Shown here: one piece after another, positions 7,134-16,073 of the stretch
Layout of the letters: every line of letters begins with the position of its first letter
Numbering within the stretch: the stretch's first letter is position 1
DNA from: BRHc4a sp049323755
Lineage (GTDB): Bacteria > Bacillota > Desulfotomaculia > Desulfotomaculales > Desulfocucumaceae
Reading direction: 5' to 3'
Assembly: GCA_049323755.1 (NCBI GenBank)
Contig: JBMOPE010000004.1
Span: forward strand, 1-64,000
Length of the DNA: 64,000 nt
The notes under the pieces: model-generated
The model's input: the letters and a program-made list of their open reading frames with translations, nothing else
Told to the model about the DNA's origin: nothing
Databases searched by the model: none
Made by a program: the position numbers and the translations under genes

Positions 7134-8174
7134 ATGGATGATAAAAAATTGACCTACGCCTCTGCAGGGGTTGACATTGCAGCTGGAAACCGGGCAGTTG
7201 AATTAATGAAAAAGTCGGTTAAAAGTACCTACCGCCCGGGTGTGCTTACCGACATAGGAGGCTTCGGAGGCCTTTTTGCCCTTGACACTAACCGCTACCG
7301 TGAACCTGTGCTTGTCTCAGGGACTGATGGGGTTGGCACAAAGCTAAGGGTCGCCATGATGATGGACAGGCACGACACAATAGGAATTGACGCAGTGGCA
7401 ATGTGCGCCAATGACATTCTGGTTCAGGGAGCTGAGCCGCTTTTCTTCCTGGATTACCTCGCTGTGGGAAGGCTGGTTCCCGAAAGGGTGGCGGCCGTAG
7501 TTGCTGGTGTGGCAGAGGGCTGTAAAAGGGCAGGCTGCGCCCTAATCGGCGGAGAGACAGCCGAAATGCCAGGCTTTTATGGAGAAGAGGAGTACGACAT
7601 AGCAGGGTTTGTGGTAGGTGTTGTGGACAAAAGTAGAATTATTGACGGATCAGGAATTCAGCCGGGCAATGTCCTTATAGGTATCCCGTCCTCAGGACTG
7701 CACAGTAACGGGTACTCCCTGGCAAGAAAGGCTTTTTTCGATGTGGCCGGGTATGGTGTGGAAACATACATTCAGGAACTTGGCAGGACAGCGGGGGAAG
7801 AACTGATTGAACCAACCCGTATATACGTAAAACAGGTGCTTCCACTTCTGGAGATCTATGAAATAAAAGGAATGGCTCATATTACTGGAGGGGGGCTTAC
7901 GGAAAACATTCCCCGCATACTTCCTGAAGGCACAGCCGTGGTAATAGAAAGGAATTCCTGGGAGGTGCCTCCGGTATTCAGACTTATTCAAGAAATAGGC
8001 AAGGTGGATGAGGAGGAAATGCTCAAAACCTTTAATATGGGAATAGGTCTTGTGATGGCCGTGGGCGAGAATGAAGCCGACAGCCTGTTGAGAGATATCC
8101 GGGGGGACGGGGCCGAAGCCTATTTTATCGGGGAAATAGTTTCGTCCACTGAGAGACGGGTGATATATAAGTAG
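7134..8174 (+). CDS. purM: Phosphoribosylformylglycinamidine cyclo-ligase (AIR synthetase)
   Basis: PurM closes the imidazole ring of FGAM to AIR with ATP. The N-terminus KLTYASAGVDIAAGNRAVEL and the words GTDGVGTKLR, CANDILVQGAEPLFFLDY, GGETAEMPGFY and HITGGGLTENIPRILP are standard PurM motifs. The start is placed at the ATG at 7134 (MDDKKL, 346 aa), which matches the usual N-terminus. A GTG at 7098 overlapping the purF stop would add 12 atypical residues. No purS, purQ or purL, which supply its substrate, is in this operon. Confidence 0.95.
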   Translation: MDDKKLTYASAGVDIAAGNRAVELMKKSVKSTYRPGVLTDIGGFGGLFALDTNRYREPVLVSGTDGVGTKLRVAMMMDRHDTIGIDAVAMCANDILVQGAEPLFFLDYLAVGRLVPERVAAVVAGVAEGCKRAGCALIGGETAEMPGFYGEEEYDIAGFVVGVVDKSRIIDGSGIQPGNVLIGIPSSGLHSNGYSLARKAFFDVAGYGVETYIQELGRTAGEELIEPTRIYVKQVLPLLEIYEIKGMAHITGGGLTENIPRILPEGTAVVIERNSWEVPPVFRLIQEIGKVDEEEMLKTFNMGIGLVMAVGENEADSLLRDIRGDGAEAYFIGEIVSSTERRVIYK

Positions 8175-8246
8175 CAGGAAATAGGAATTAGGAAACTTAA
8201 AATTCCTAATCACTAATTCCCAATTCCCAATTCCCAATTCCTAATT
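8175..8246 (+). repeat. Heptad fold-back repeat (AATTAGG family), copy 1
   Basis: A short left side (GGAAATAGGAATTAGGAA) is followed by an inverted right side made of repeated CCCAATT/CCTAATT heptads (about 8203-8246). It lies between purM and purN inside the operon, ending before the GGGGAGGGG ribosome binding site of purN. Related copies are at 10616-10728, 21993-22104 and 34543-34650. Confidence 0.8.
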
Positions 8247-8260
8247 CGGGGAGGGGTCTC

Positions 8261-8881
8261 GTGAAAAAACTTAAAGTGGGAGTACTGGCATCTGGCCGGG
8301 GGTCCAATCTGCAGGCGATAATAGACGCCGCAGAATGCGGGTCGGTACCGGCTGATGTAGCCGTTGTTATAAGTGACAACGCCGGGGCATATGCCCTGGA
8401 AAGGGCGGGAAAGCACAGTATACCCGCAGTGCATATAAATCCCGGTCACTACGCCACCAGGGAAGAGTATGAGAGCAGGATTGTGCTTGACCTTAAGGAA
8501 TACGGAGTGGAGCTTGTTTGCCTGGCCGGGTACATGAGGCTGGTGGGGCGGGTGCTTTTGGATGCGTATAAAAACAGGGTTATGAACATTCACCCGGCAC
8601 TTTTGCCTTCGTTTAAGGGACTCCATGGCCAGCGGCAGGCAGTGGAGTACGGGGTCAGGATTAGTGGCTGTACCGTACATTTTGTCGATGAGGGTATGGA
8701 TACAGGGCCGATAATAATTCAGGCGGCGGTTCCGGTAAGACCTGAGGACAGTGAAGATGATCTCTCGGCCCGGATACTGGAGCAGGAGCATTTAATCTAC
8801 CCTGAGGCCGTAAAACTTTTTGCCGAAGGAAAACTCCGCATAGAAGGACGAAAGGTGTATATACTTTCGGGTAGGTTATAA
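8261..8881 (+). CDS. purN: Phosphoribosylglycinamide formyltransferase
   Basis: PurN transfers the formyl group of 10-formyl-THF to GAR. The N-terminus LKVGVLASGRGSNLQAIID is characteristic. The catalytic region shows MNIHPALLPSFKG (Asn and His) and VHFVDEGMDTGPIIIQ (Asp). The 206-aa length is normal. The GTG start at 8261 follows GGGGAGGGG. It is flanked on both sides by different heptad fold-back repeats within the operon. Confidence 0.95.
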   Translation: MKKLKVGVLASGRGSNLQAIIDAAECGSVPADVAVVISDNAGAYALERAGKHSIPAVHINPGHYATREEYESRIVLDLKEYGVELVCLAGYMRLVGRVLLDAYKNRVMNIHPALLPSFKGLHGQRQAVEYGVRISGCTVHFVDEGMDTGPIIIQAAVPVRPEDSEDDLSARILEQEHLIYPEAVKLFAEGKLRIEGRKVYILSGRL

Positions 8882-8906
8882 GTGTTGCTTATGGGTACTG
8901 CTTCCC

Positions 8907-9040
8907 GGTCGGAATTCAGAAGCCAGAATTCAGAATCCAGAATAATTTGCATGCAGTGCTTTTAAGGAAGGCTGAATGACCCTGTATCCACGTATAAGGA
9001 ATGCTGGATTATTCTGACTTCTGAATTCTGGCTTCCGACC
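8907..9040 (+). repeat. Heptad fold-back repeat (RAYYCAG family), copy 1
   Basis: The left arm (8907-8944) starts GGTCGG and runs as heptads AATTCAG, AAGCCAG, AATTCAG, AATCCAG. The right arm (about 9008-9040) is the inverted counterpart (CTGACTT CTGAATT CTGGCTT) and ends CCGACC. The roughly 60-nt centre is unique sequence. It sits between purN and purH inside the operon. The outer GGTCGG is the same hexamer that begins the large composite element. Confidence 0.8.
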
Positions 9041-9080
9041 TGTAATTTATGCTTAAGAGTTTAATATGGAGGTGTGGTTA

Positions 9081-10619
9081 ATGTCCAAAAGGGCGCTTAT
9101 AAGTGTTTCGGACAAGACAGGCGTGGTTGAATTTGCTTCGGGTCTTGTCAGCAGAGGATTTGAAATAGTTTCCACCGGTGGAACTGCAAAGGCACTTAAG
9201 GAGGCAGGTGTTCCCGTTACATACATAACTAATGTCACCGGCTTTCCGGAGATACTGGACGGGCGTGTTAAAACACTTCACCCGGCGGTTCACGGGGGGA
9301 TACTGGCACGTAGAACCGCTGAACACTCTGAGCAGCTTGACAAGCAGGGAATAAGCTTTATTGACCTGGTGGCTGTAAACCTTTATCCCTTCAGGGAGAC
9401 TATTGCCAAGCCCGGCGTTACCCTGGAGGAGGCAATTGAAAATATTGATATTGGCGGGCCGGCAATGGTGCGGGCTGCCGCTAAAAATCACCGCTATGTA
9501 CTTGTATTAGTAAACCCGGACAGGTATGGAGATGTGCTAAAGGCCCTTGACGCAGGAGAAGTGGAATATAGCATAAGGCTTGAGCTAGCCAGGGAGGCCT
9601 TCGCGCACACAGCATCATACGATACCGCTATTGCTGCGTATCTTGAGGGGCAGTCCGGAGGCGCCGATCTGTTCCCACAGCTTTGGAGCAGGCCCTTTGA
9701 AAGGGTTCAGGTATTAAGATACGGGGAAAACCCTCACCAAAAGGCTGCCTTTTACAGGGACCCGTCTTCTGCGGGAGCTTCGGTAAGCTCTGCAAGGCAG
9801 CTTGCGGGCAAGGAGCTGTCCTATAACAATATTCTTGATTTAAATGCTGCACTGGAGCTGGTCAGGGAGTTTTCTGACCCTGCGTCTGTGGTTATTAAGC
9901 ACAACAACCCCTGCGGGGCCGCCTGCGCCGGAGATATAGCCAGTGCATACAGGCTTGCCTATGAAGGTGACCCGGTCTCCGCATATGGCGGCATAGTTGC
10001 CTGTAACAGAACAGTTACTGCAGATGCCGCCAGGCTTATGACTGAAATATTCCTGGAGGCTGTTATTGCCCCCGGTTATACTGAAGAGGCCCTTGAGTTA
10101 CTAAAAGCAAAATCGGGATTAAGGGTGATGGAGACCGGAAGCCTTGATAAAGATGTAGGGGATATTCTTGAGCTGAGGAAGGTTAACGGAGGTCTCCTGA
10201 TACAGGAAACAGACAGGAAGCTTCTTGACAGGGACCGCCTTGAAGTGGCCACCTCGGTAAATCCTGACAATAATGACATAGAAGAGCTTATATTTGCCAT
10301 GACGGTGGTCAAGCACGTCAAATCAAATGCAATAGTAGTAACAAAAAACAGGCAGCTTATAGGTGTCGGGGCAGGTCAGATGAACCGGGTGGGATCTGCA
10401 GGCATAGCCCTGAGTCAGGCCGGGGACAGGGCCAGGGGGGCTTTCCTCGGATCAGACGCGTTCTTCCCCTTTGCCGACACTGTAGAACTGGCGGCCAGGG
10501 CGGGAATAAAGGCCATAATACAGCCGGGCGGGTCTGTGCGTGACGAGGAGTCGGTAAAATCTGCCGAAAAACATGGAATTATTATGGTATTGACGGGATA
10601 TAGGCACTTCAAACATTAG
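9081..10619 (+). CDS. purH: Bifunctional AICAR transformylase / IMP cyclohydrolase
   Basis: PurH formylates AICAR and cyclises FAICAR to IMP, the last two purine steps. The N-terminal MGS-like domain is seen in RALISVSDKTGVVEFASGL and GFPEILDGRVKTLHP. The transformylase domain carries QVLRYGENPHQKAAFYRD, SYNNILDLNAA and VVIKHNNPCGAA. The ATG at 9081 follows GGAGGTG, and an upstream in-frame ATG at 9066 overlaps that ribosome binding site. The resulting 512-aa length is typical. It lies between two fold-back repeats. Confidence 0.96.
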   Translation: MSKRALISVSDKTGVVEFASGLVSRGFEIVSTGGTAKALKEAGVPVTYITNVTGFPEILDGRVKTLHPAVHGGILARRTAEHSEQLDKQGISFIDLVAVNLYPFRETIAKPGVTLEEAIENIDIGGPAMVRAAAKNHRYVLVLVNPDRYGDVLKALDAGEVEYSIRLELAREAFAHTASYDTAIAAYLEGQSGGADLFPQLWSRPFERVQVLRYGENPHQKAAFYRDPSSAGASVSSARQLAGKELSYNNILDLNAALELVREFSDPASVVIKHNNPCGAACAGDIASAYRLAYEGDPVSAYGGIVACNRTVTADAARLMTEIFLEAVIAPGYTEEALELLKAKSGLRVMETGSLDKDVGDILELRKVNGGLLIQETDRKLLDRDRLEVATSVNPDNNDIEELIFAMTVVKHVKSNAIVVTKNRQLIGVGAGQMNRVGSAGIALSQAGDRARGAFLGSDAFFPFADTVELAARAGIKAIIQPGGSVRDEESVKSAEKHGIIMVLTGYRHFKH

Positions 10620-10728
10620 GAATTAGGCATTAGGAATTAGGAATTAGGGTTAGGGAGTGGGACATGGGTCAGGAATTAGTGATAAAAAGTTTAACACCAA
10701 TTCCCAATTCCGAATTCCCAATTCCGAG
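10616..10728 (+). repeat. Heptad fold-back repeat (AATTAGG family), copy 2
   Basis: The left arm is made of TTAGGAA heptads (10616-10648). The centre contains GGGTTAGGGAGTGGGACATG, and the inverted right arm is CCAATT CCCAATT CCGAATT CCCAATT. The centre also matches the copy at 21993-22104 (GGGTTAGGGA, GGGTCAGG, a TAAAAA run, then ACC before the right arm). This indicates a duplicated element and not independent repeat growth. It lies between purH and purD and overlaps the purH stop. Confidence 0.8.
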
Positions 10729-10743
10729 ACGGAGGTTAATTAC

Positions 10744-12006
10744 ATGAAAGTTTTGGTTGTCGGCGGAGGAGGGCGTGAACATGCCCTTTGCTGGAAAATA
10801 AGCCAGAGTCCAAGGGTTTCAAAGATATACTGTGCTCCAGGCAACGCCGGAATATCAGGTATTGCAGAGTGTGTGGAAATTGCGGCCTCGGATATAGACA
10901 GTCTTTTAAAATTTGTCTCCGGTGAGGCAGTGGACCTTGTGGTAGTTGGCCCCGAAGACCCTCTGACCAAAGGGCTGGTGGATGCGCTGGAGGAAAGGGG
11001 TATCAAGGTCTTTGGGCCGCGGGCCGGGGCAGCGGCAATAGAGGGAAGCAAGGTTCTGGCAAAGGACATTATGGCCAAATATGGCATACCTACGGCTAAA
11101 TATGCTGCCTTTGACAACAGGCAGGATGCTGAAAGCTACATTAAGACCCTTAACGCTCCCTGCGTGGTAAAGGCTGACGGCCTGGCGGCAGGCAAGGGAG
11201 TAATTGTGGCCGAGACAAGCGAAGAAGCTCTGGAGGCGGTCGAGCAGATAATGGGAGACAGAGCCTTTGGAAGCGCCGGGGACAGGATAGTGGTTGAAGA
11301 GCTTCTTAAAGGTGAGGAAGTAAGTATTCTTGCCTTTACCGACGGGGAAACAGTTGTGCCGATGCTTCCTGCACAGGACCATAAACAGGTGTTTGACGGG
11401 GACAGGGGGCCTAATACCGGAGGAATGGGGGCATACGCCCCGGCACCTGTATGTACCACTGAATTATACAATTTTGCCTTGGAAAAAATTCTGTATCCTA
11501 CTGTAAGGGCCATGGCCATGGAGGGAAGGCCGTACAGCGGTGTATTGTATGCGGGACTGATGGTAACCGGCCAGGGCCCAAAGGTTCTGGAGTTCAACGC
11601 CCGCTTCGGTGACCCCGAGGCACAGCCCGTTCTTATGATGCTTAAAACTGATCTGGTGGATATAATGGAGGCGGTTATCGAAAAGAGGCTTTCCCAGGTG
11701 AAGGTGGAGTGGGAAAAGGGTGCCTCTATCTGCGTGGTTATGGCTTCGGGGGGATATCCCGGCCCCTATGAGAAAGGAAAGGTAATAACCGGCTTTGAAA
11801 GGACTCCGGAGGGAGTAACGGTGTTTCATGCAGGGACCTCTAAAATAGATGGAAAAACAGTAACAGCCGGGGGCAGGGTGCTGGGTGTCACCGCAAGAGG
11901 AAACGACATCCCCTCTGCAATTGAGCTTGCGTACAGTGGAGTCGAGGCAATACATTTCGAGGGCATGCACTTCCGGAGGGATATTGGCAAAAAAGCTTTA
12001 AAATAA
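10744..12006 (+). CDS. purD: Phosphoribosylamine-glycine ligase (GAR synthetase)
   Basis: PurD ligates glycine to phosphoribosylamine with ATP. The ATG at 10744 (MKVLVVGGGGREHALCWKI) follows CGGAGG and matches the family N-terminus. An in-frame upstream extension to 10657 would translate the repeat and is rejected. ATP-grasp motifs are visible: CVVKADGLAAGKGVIVAE (about 141-158), EELLKGEEVSILAFTDG, DRGPNTGGMGAYAPAP and EFNARFGDPEAQ. The length is 420 aa. It is the last gene of the operon, followed by hairpins at 12007-12038. Confidence 0.96.
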   Translation: MKVLVVGGGGREHALCWKISQSPRVSKIYCAPGNAGISGIAECVEIAASDIDSLLKFVSGEAVDLVVVGPEDPLTKGLVDALEERGIKVFGPRAGAAAIEGSKVLAKDIMAKYGIPTAKYAAFDNRQDAESYIKTLNAPCVVKADGLAAGKGVIVAETSEEALEAVEQIMGDRAFGSAGDRIVVEELLKGEEVSILAFTDGETVVPMLPAQDHKQVFDGDRGPNTGGMGAYAPAPVCTTELYNFALEKILYPTVRAMAMEGRPYSGVLYAGLMVTGQGPKVLEFNARFGDPEAQPVLMMLKTDLVDIMEAVIEKRLSQVKVEWEKGASICVVMASGGYPGPYEKGKVITGFERTPEGVTVFHAGTSKIDGKTVTAGGRVLGVTARGNDIPSAIELAYSGVEAIHFEGMHFRRDIGKKALK

Positions 12007-12038
12007 ACGCCCTGCGGGCGTTACCGCTGTTCCAGCGG
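12007..12038. terminator. Double hairpin after purD
   Basis: ACGCCC/GGGCGT (12007-12021) is followed by CCGCTG/CAGCGG (12024-12038). The + strand lacks a T-run. Read on the minus strand, the same pair ends GGGCGTTTATTTTA, which looks like a terminator. It is the inverted counterpart of the element at 14254-14291, so the two bracket the DUF2157/GDYXXLXY gene pair. Confidence 0.55.
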
Positions 12039-12039
12039 C

Positions 12040-12247
12040 GGGAGTCCAGAAGTCAGAATCCAGAATCCAGACTCCCGGGCTGCCAAAGCAGCCACCAAGG
12101 AGAATGAAAATTGGGTGTACCGCTTCCTTTTAAAAGTTCGTTACTTAGCCTGCTTTAATTAGCCTGGCTAATTTTTTTAAATATAGAGTTCTGATCAGAA
12201 CAGTACTTTTTTTCTAAACTTCTGACTTCTGAATTCTGAATTCCGAC
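12040..12247 (+). repeat. Heptad fold-back repeat (RAYYCAG family), copy 2
   Basis: The left arm (12040-12075) is AGTCCAG AAGTCAG AATCCAG AATCCAG. The right arm (about 12219-12247) is the inverted heptads CTTCTGA CTTCTGA ATTCTGA ending CCGACAG. The 140-nt centre includes GGGCTGCCAAAGCAGCC and AT-rich sequence without a gene. It fills the gap between the purine operon and the DUF2157 gene. Confidence 0.7.
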
Positions 12248-12290
12248 AGTATTATTTTGCAGAATGAGTTAAGAAAAAAGGAGGTGCTTC

Positions 12291-13601
12291 ATGTCCGAAC
12301 AGATATGGCTGAAAAAAGAGGCGGATATATGGGTAAATAAGGGTATAATTAGCCGTGACCAGGCTGACCTTATACTGGGTCTTTATCCTGAAGATAACAA
12401 GAACAGGCTTATTACAGTACTTCTTGTTCTGGGAGCAATTCTTGTGGGGGCCGGAATAATACTGTTTTTTGCCTCAAACTGGGAGTATATACCCAGATGG
12501 GGAAAGGTTTCAATTATAATAGGGGTAGTGATATTATTTCACCTTTCATCACACCTTTTGCACACAAAATATCCCCTTGTCAGCTCAACGCTTCTTTTGC
12601 TGGGCTGCATTGCCTATGGAAGCGGTATATGGCTGATTGCCCAGATTTTTCACATCAACTCTCACTTTCCAAACGGGCTTTTGTTATGGCTTGCCGGGGT
12701 TTTGCCGGTAGCCCTGCTTTTCAGGGAGCAGCTGCCGCTGGCCCTGAGTGCAATTTTGCTTGGGTTATGGGTTCTGGCGGAGCATTCTTTTTCGGCCGGG
12801 GTAATATTAACCGGGGCTATCTCTTTTGGAATAATATTTTACCTTACATACCGGCTTAAATTTGCTTTTTCACTGGCTGTAAGCCTGATAAGCGCGGCTA
12901 TTTTTATAGTGACGGAGGTTTTTCTGGCCATTGACAGTGGTTATGACATCTCACGCCCGGAATTTATTATCCCGGCTATTATTCTTTTAACCGGTCAGCT
13001 TATTGCTGTATTGGCCGGAAATCCTGTAAACACAATAAAGCACTTCCCTCTGGTTTACGGCACTGTTGGGCTGATTGCAACAGGCGTATCACTATATATA
13101 ATGTCATTTGAGTATTTTTCAAAATGGTATAAGGTTTTCTATGAAAAGGGTGATGGGCTTATACCACTTTGGGCTATTTTTACAATGGCCCTGGGGTTTG
13201 GGCTATTGCTTTCTTCCAGACAGGGGGCAGGCTTTAAAAAAGGAGTCCTGGAAAACCTGACCTGGCTGGGAACAACCGCGGCAGTATTCGTGGCCCTGCT
13301 TATTCCTGTGAGCAAGGATGGGCTTATGATAATGCTCAACCTTTTAATGTTTTTCTGGGCACTTTCAGTAATATATTCGGGCTACCGGATACAGAACCCG
13401 GTGTTCTTTACTCTGGGGATTATGGCATTCTTACTTTTCACTGTGACAGAGTACTTCAATTTCTTCTGGGAGATGCTGCCAAAGTCCATGTTTTTTATAA
13501 TCGGAGGGATTGTGCTTATTGTCGGAGGCTGGCTGCTGGAAAGGCAGAGGCGCAGGCTGGTTGCAACATGGACCTCAGGGAAGGGAAGTGATGGCCGGTG
13601 A
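12291..13601 (+). CDS. DUF2157 multi-pass membrane protein
   Basis: The 436-aa protein has a short soluble N-terminus (WLKKEADIWVNKGIISRDQADLI) typical of DUF2157. About a dozen hydrophobic segments follow, starting with LITVLLVLGAILVGAGIILF. The ATG at 12291 follows AAAGGAGGTG. The C-terminus is basic (RQRRRLVATW). It overlaps the next gene by 4 bp, and the DUF2157/GDYXXLXY pairing is common in bacteria. The role is unknown. The pair is set apart from neighbours by inverted hairpins on both sides. Confidence 0.85.
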   Translation: MSEQIWLKKEADIWVNKGIISRDQADLILGLYPEDNKNRLITVLLVLGAILVGAGIILFFASNWEYIPRWGKVSIIIGVVILFHLSSHLLHTKYPLVSSTLLLLGCIAYGSGIWLIAQIFHINSHFPNGLLLWLAGVLPVALLFREQLPLALSAILLGLWVLAEHSFSAGVILTGAISFGIIFYLTYRLKFAFSLAVSLISAAIFIVTEVFLAIDSGYDISRPEFIIPAIILLTGQLIAVLAGNPVNTIKHFPLVYGTVGLIATGVSLYIMSFEYFSKWYKVFYEKGDGLIPLWAIFTMALGFGLLLSSRQGAGFKKGVLENLTWLGTTAAVFVALLIPVSKDGLMIMLNLLMFFWALSVIYSGYRIQNPVFFTLGIMAFLLFTVTEYFNFFWEMLPKSMFFIIGGIVLIVGGWLLERQRRRLVATWTSGKGSDGR

Positions 13602-14116
13602 AAAGAAATGTAAAGGTATTGCTTGCAATTTTATTACAGCTGACCTTGCTCTTTGGAATGATTGGATTTAAATACTACACCGTTCATACTGGTGTTCCTG
13701 TCCTTTTAAAGACCGCCCTGATAGATCCCTGGGATGTGTTCAGAGGCGAGTATGTAAGGCTGGGATATGAAATATCAAGTATTAAGGCTGAAAGCGTTAA
13801 GGATGATTTGAACCTGAAGGGCAATCAGTACGATAAAAAGGTATATGTAGCCCTTGAAAAAGGAGATAAATACTGGAATGCCGTGGGTATATATGAAGAA
13901 AGGCCGGATGCAGGACCAAATCAGGTGGTTTTAAAGGCCAGGCTTCTCTATTATGACCAGCACCAGAAAGAATACAGGCTTCAGTACGGTATTGAGTCCT
14001 ACTACGTTCCGGAGGGAGAGGGAAAAAGGCTGGAAAACTTAAGGGACCTGGATGTAGTGGTTAAGGTTGACAGGTTTGGGAATTCAGTCATAGAAACCGT
14101 TGTTCCTGTTAAATAA
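13598..14116 (+). CDS. GDYXXLXY-domain membrane-anchored protein
   Basis: The 172-aa protein has one N-terminal membrane segment (VLLAILLQLTLLFGMIGF). The outside domain carries the defining motif as GEYVRLGYEI (about residues 49-58), with Glu in place of Asp. GTG at 13598 overlaps the DUF2157 stop in a GTGA arrangement, so the two are translationally coupled. The family usually partners DUF2157/DUF4401 membrane proteins. No enzymatic role is known. Confidence 0.85.
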   Translation: MKRNVKVLLAILLQLTLLFGMIGFKYYTVHTGVPVLLKTALIDPWDVFRGEYVRLGYEISSIKAESVKDDLNLKGNQYDKKVYVALEKGDKYWNAVGIYEERPDAGPNQVVLKARLLYYDQHQKEYRLQYGIESYYVPEGEGKRLENLRDLDVVVKVDRFGNSVIETVVPVK

Positions 14117-14253
14117 TAATTAATAATTGTTACAGATACAATAGGCAATGCTTAACCCATTCTGACTCCTGTATAATTGAGGACATTCCTGTCCCTAAAG
14201 GAATACTCAAGCTTCAGCAGGTGTGTCCCCTTTCCTCTGATTCTGGATTCCCG

Positions 14254-14291
14254 CCGCTGGGACAGCGGCAACGCCCGCAGGGCGTTTTTTT
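14254..14291. terminator. Intrinsic terminator after the GDYXXLXY gene
   Basis: CCGCTG/CAGCGG (14254-14268) is followed by ACGCCC/GGGCGT (14271-14285) and seven T residues. It terminates the rightward DUF2157 pair. A third copy of the same two-hairpin design is at 40067-40106. Confidence 0.85.
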
Positions 14292-14292
14292 A

Positions 14293-15909
14293 TTATGGCA
14301 TTGTTGTTCCCGGAACCGCAATAGAATCGGTGATAATATCCACCAGTGTGGGCTTGCTGCTGTTTATCGCTTCCAGCAGGGCGCTGTCAAGGTCTTCCTG
14401 ATGTTTTACTCTTATCCCAAGTCCCCCGCAGTTGGTGGCGTAGCTTGCAAAATCGGGATTGTTGAGATAAGTGCCGGCGGGGTCAAGTCCCCCGGCAGTC
14501 ATTTTGTTTTTCTCTGTTGCCAGAGAGCTGTTGTTGAATACCACCACCGTAATCGGAAGGCTGTACCTTACTGCGGTCAAAAATTCCTGCATCGTCATGG
14601 TAAAGCCTCCGTCTCCGGCTAATGCTATCACCTTCCTGCCGGGTGCGTTTATACAGGCAGCCAGGGCGGCAGGTAGTGCGAAGCCCATGGTTCGCCATTT
14701 GCCCGAAACGATTACCCTTTGATTTGCGCCCCTGAATACCCGCCCGAACCATATGGCGTGATCCCCGGTATCCAGGCAAATTACTGCATCCTCTGGAATA
14801 TTATTTTGCAGGGCCTTTACTATTGATGCTGGGTGAACGGGTGTATTACTGCCGGATGCTTCATTTTGAAGCATCTCCAGCCAGGCCTGTATCTCATCTT
14901 TAATAATACCTATCCATTCTAAATTGGGGGTAACATCCAGCATTCCTAATATTTTATCCAGTATGGAACCAGACTCACCTACAATCCCGTATGAAACCGG
15001 AGTGGTTGACCCTATATTGGTTGGCGTCCTGTCAATCTGTATTATAGGAATATTGGCAGGAACGTATTTTGACGGCCACCAGTTAGCCCCAATCACCAGG
15101 CATAAGTCTGCCTGTTTTAAAATTTTCTCCGAGGCCGGGCTGCCTGCATGACCAAGGCCGCCTGCATATAGCGGGTGTTTGCTGTCCACTACTCCTGTTC
15201 CCGGAAGGGTGCTAATAATGGCCGCTCCCCATTGGGATGCCAGTTCAGACACCAGCTCCCCTGCGGAGCGGGACCCGGCCCCTGCCAGGATTACAGGCCG
15301 CAGTGAGCTTTTTATCATTTCCATGGCTCCAATTATTACTTCAGGGGAAGACTCAGGGTATGTATTAATGAATGGAGAGGGTGGAATAACTCCGGCGCTG
15401 CAGGGCAGAGGAAAAATATCCATGGGAATACTTATGTGGGCAGTTGTTCGCCCTCCCGCCGCTGTGCGGTAGGCGCTTTCCAATAACTGTGCCGTGGATT
15501 CCTGATCTGATAAAAGGGCGGTGTATGACACAATTGGCCGCATAAGGGACTGCTGGTCGACATATTGCTTTGCATTTGTTCCAATTTCCCTGCGTGATAC
15601 CTGGCCGGTGATGGCTATTACTGGAACACAGTCAATGAAAGCGTCGGCCAGGCCGTTAAGAAGATGTAAAGTTCCGGGGCCTCCGTCAGAAATGCATATT
15701 CCTGTTTCACCGGTTAATTTTGCATGGGCGGAGGCCATAAGTGCCGCACTTTCCTCATGCCTTACCTGGTAAAATTTAATACTATTCTGCTTTGCCAGAG
15801 CGTCAATAAAATATAGTATGCTGTCGCCAATTATTCCGAATATGTTTTTAACACCCCATTGGGCAAGCTGGTCAATTATAAATTCGGCAACATTCCTTTG
15901 GCTGGTCAT
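14293..15909 (-). CDS. Thiamin diphosphate enzyme, acetolactate synthase / pyruvate oxidase family
   Basis: The 538-aa protein has the three-domain ThDP fold. The N-terminal Pyr domain has VKNIFGIIGDSILYFIDAL and the activating Glu in RHEESAALMA (about residue 52). The central domain has VILAGAGSRSAGELVSELA. The C-terminal PP domain has the ThDP motif AGDGGFTMTMQEFLTA...VVVFNN (about 425-452). The N-terminal sequence FGIIGDS and RHEE resemble pyruvate oxidase/PoxB more than biosynthetic IlvB, and no ilvN small subunit is adjacent. The substrate is therefore undecided. The ATG at 15909 follows AAAGGAGGTC. It is leftward and monocistronic, between rightward units. Confidence 0.8.
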   Translation of the reverse strand: MTSQRNVAEFIIDQLAQWGVKNIFGIIGDSILYFIDALAKQNSIKFYQVRHEESAALMASAHAKLTGETGICISDGGPGTLHLLNGLADAFIDCVPVIAITGQVSRREIGTNAKQYVDQQSLMRPIVSYTALLSDQESTAQLLESAYRTAAGGRTTAHISIPMDIFPLPCSAGVIPPSPFINTYPESSPEVIIGAMEMIKSSLRPVILAGAGSRSAGELVSELASQWGAAIISTLPGTGVVDSKHPLYAGGLGHAGSPASEKILKQADLCLVIGANWWPSKYVPANIPIIQIDRTPTNIGSTTPVSYGIVGESGSILDKILGMLDVTPNLEWIGIIKDEIQAWLEMLQNEASGSNTPVHPASIVKALQNNIPEDAVICLDTGDHAIWFGRVFRGANQRVIVSGKWRTMGFALPAALAACINAPGRKVIALAGDGGFTMTMQEFLTAVRYSLPITVVVFNNSSLATEKNKMTAGGLDPAGTYLNNPDFASYATNCGGLGIRVKHQEDLDSALLEAINSSKPTLVDIITDSIAVPGTTMP

Positions 15910-16009
15910 TGAAGACCTCCTTTCCTTTGAGACTTATTTTGCTTGTCGGGGAAAATTTATATACTACCTTTTAAAATTGAGAGGTATTCCTATACCTGTG
16001 TCGAAATTT

Positions 16010-16038
16010 TTGTCACAGTACTTTAGTGCTTTAAATTG
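16010..16038 (+). promoter_or_regulatory. Candidate promoter and operator of the TrpR-like regulator
   Basis: A weak promoter TTGTCA (16010-16015) / TAAATT (about 16032) brackets the imperfect palindrome AGTACTTTAGTGCT (16017-16030). The word AGTACTTTA is repeated before hisD at 16453-16461. This fits an autoregulatory operator, but the evidence is only this shared word. Confidence 0.4.
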
Positions 16039-16073
16039 TAATAATACTAAAATAAATACCAGGAGGAAATTTT

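Noticed and set aside
10657..10743. N-terminal extension of purD
   Set aside because: It would translate the heptad repeat. The ATG at 10744 has a ribosome binding site and the family N-terminus.
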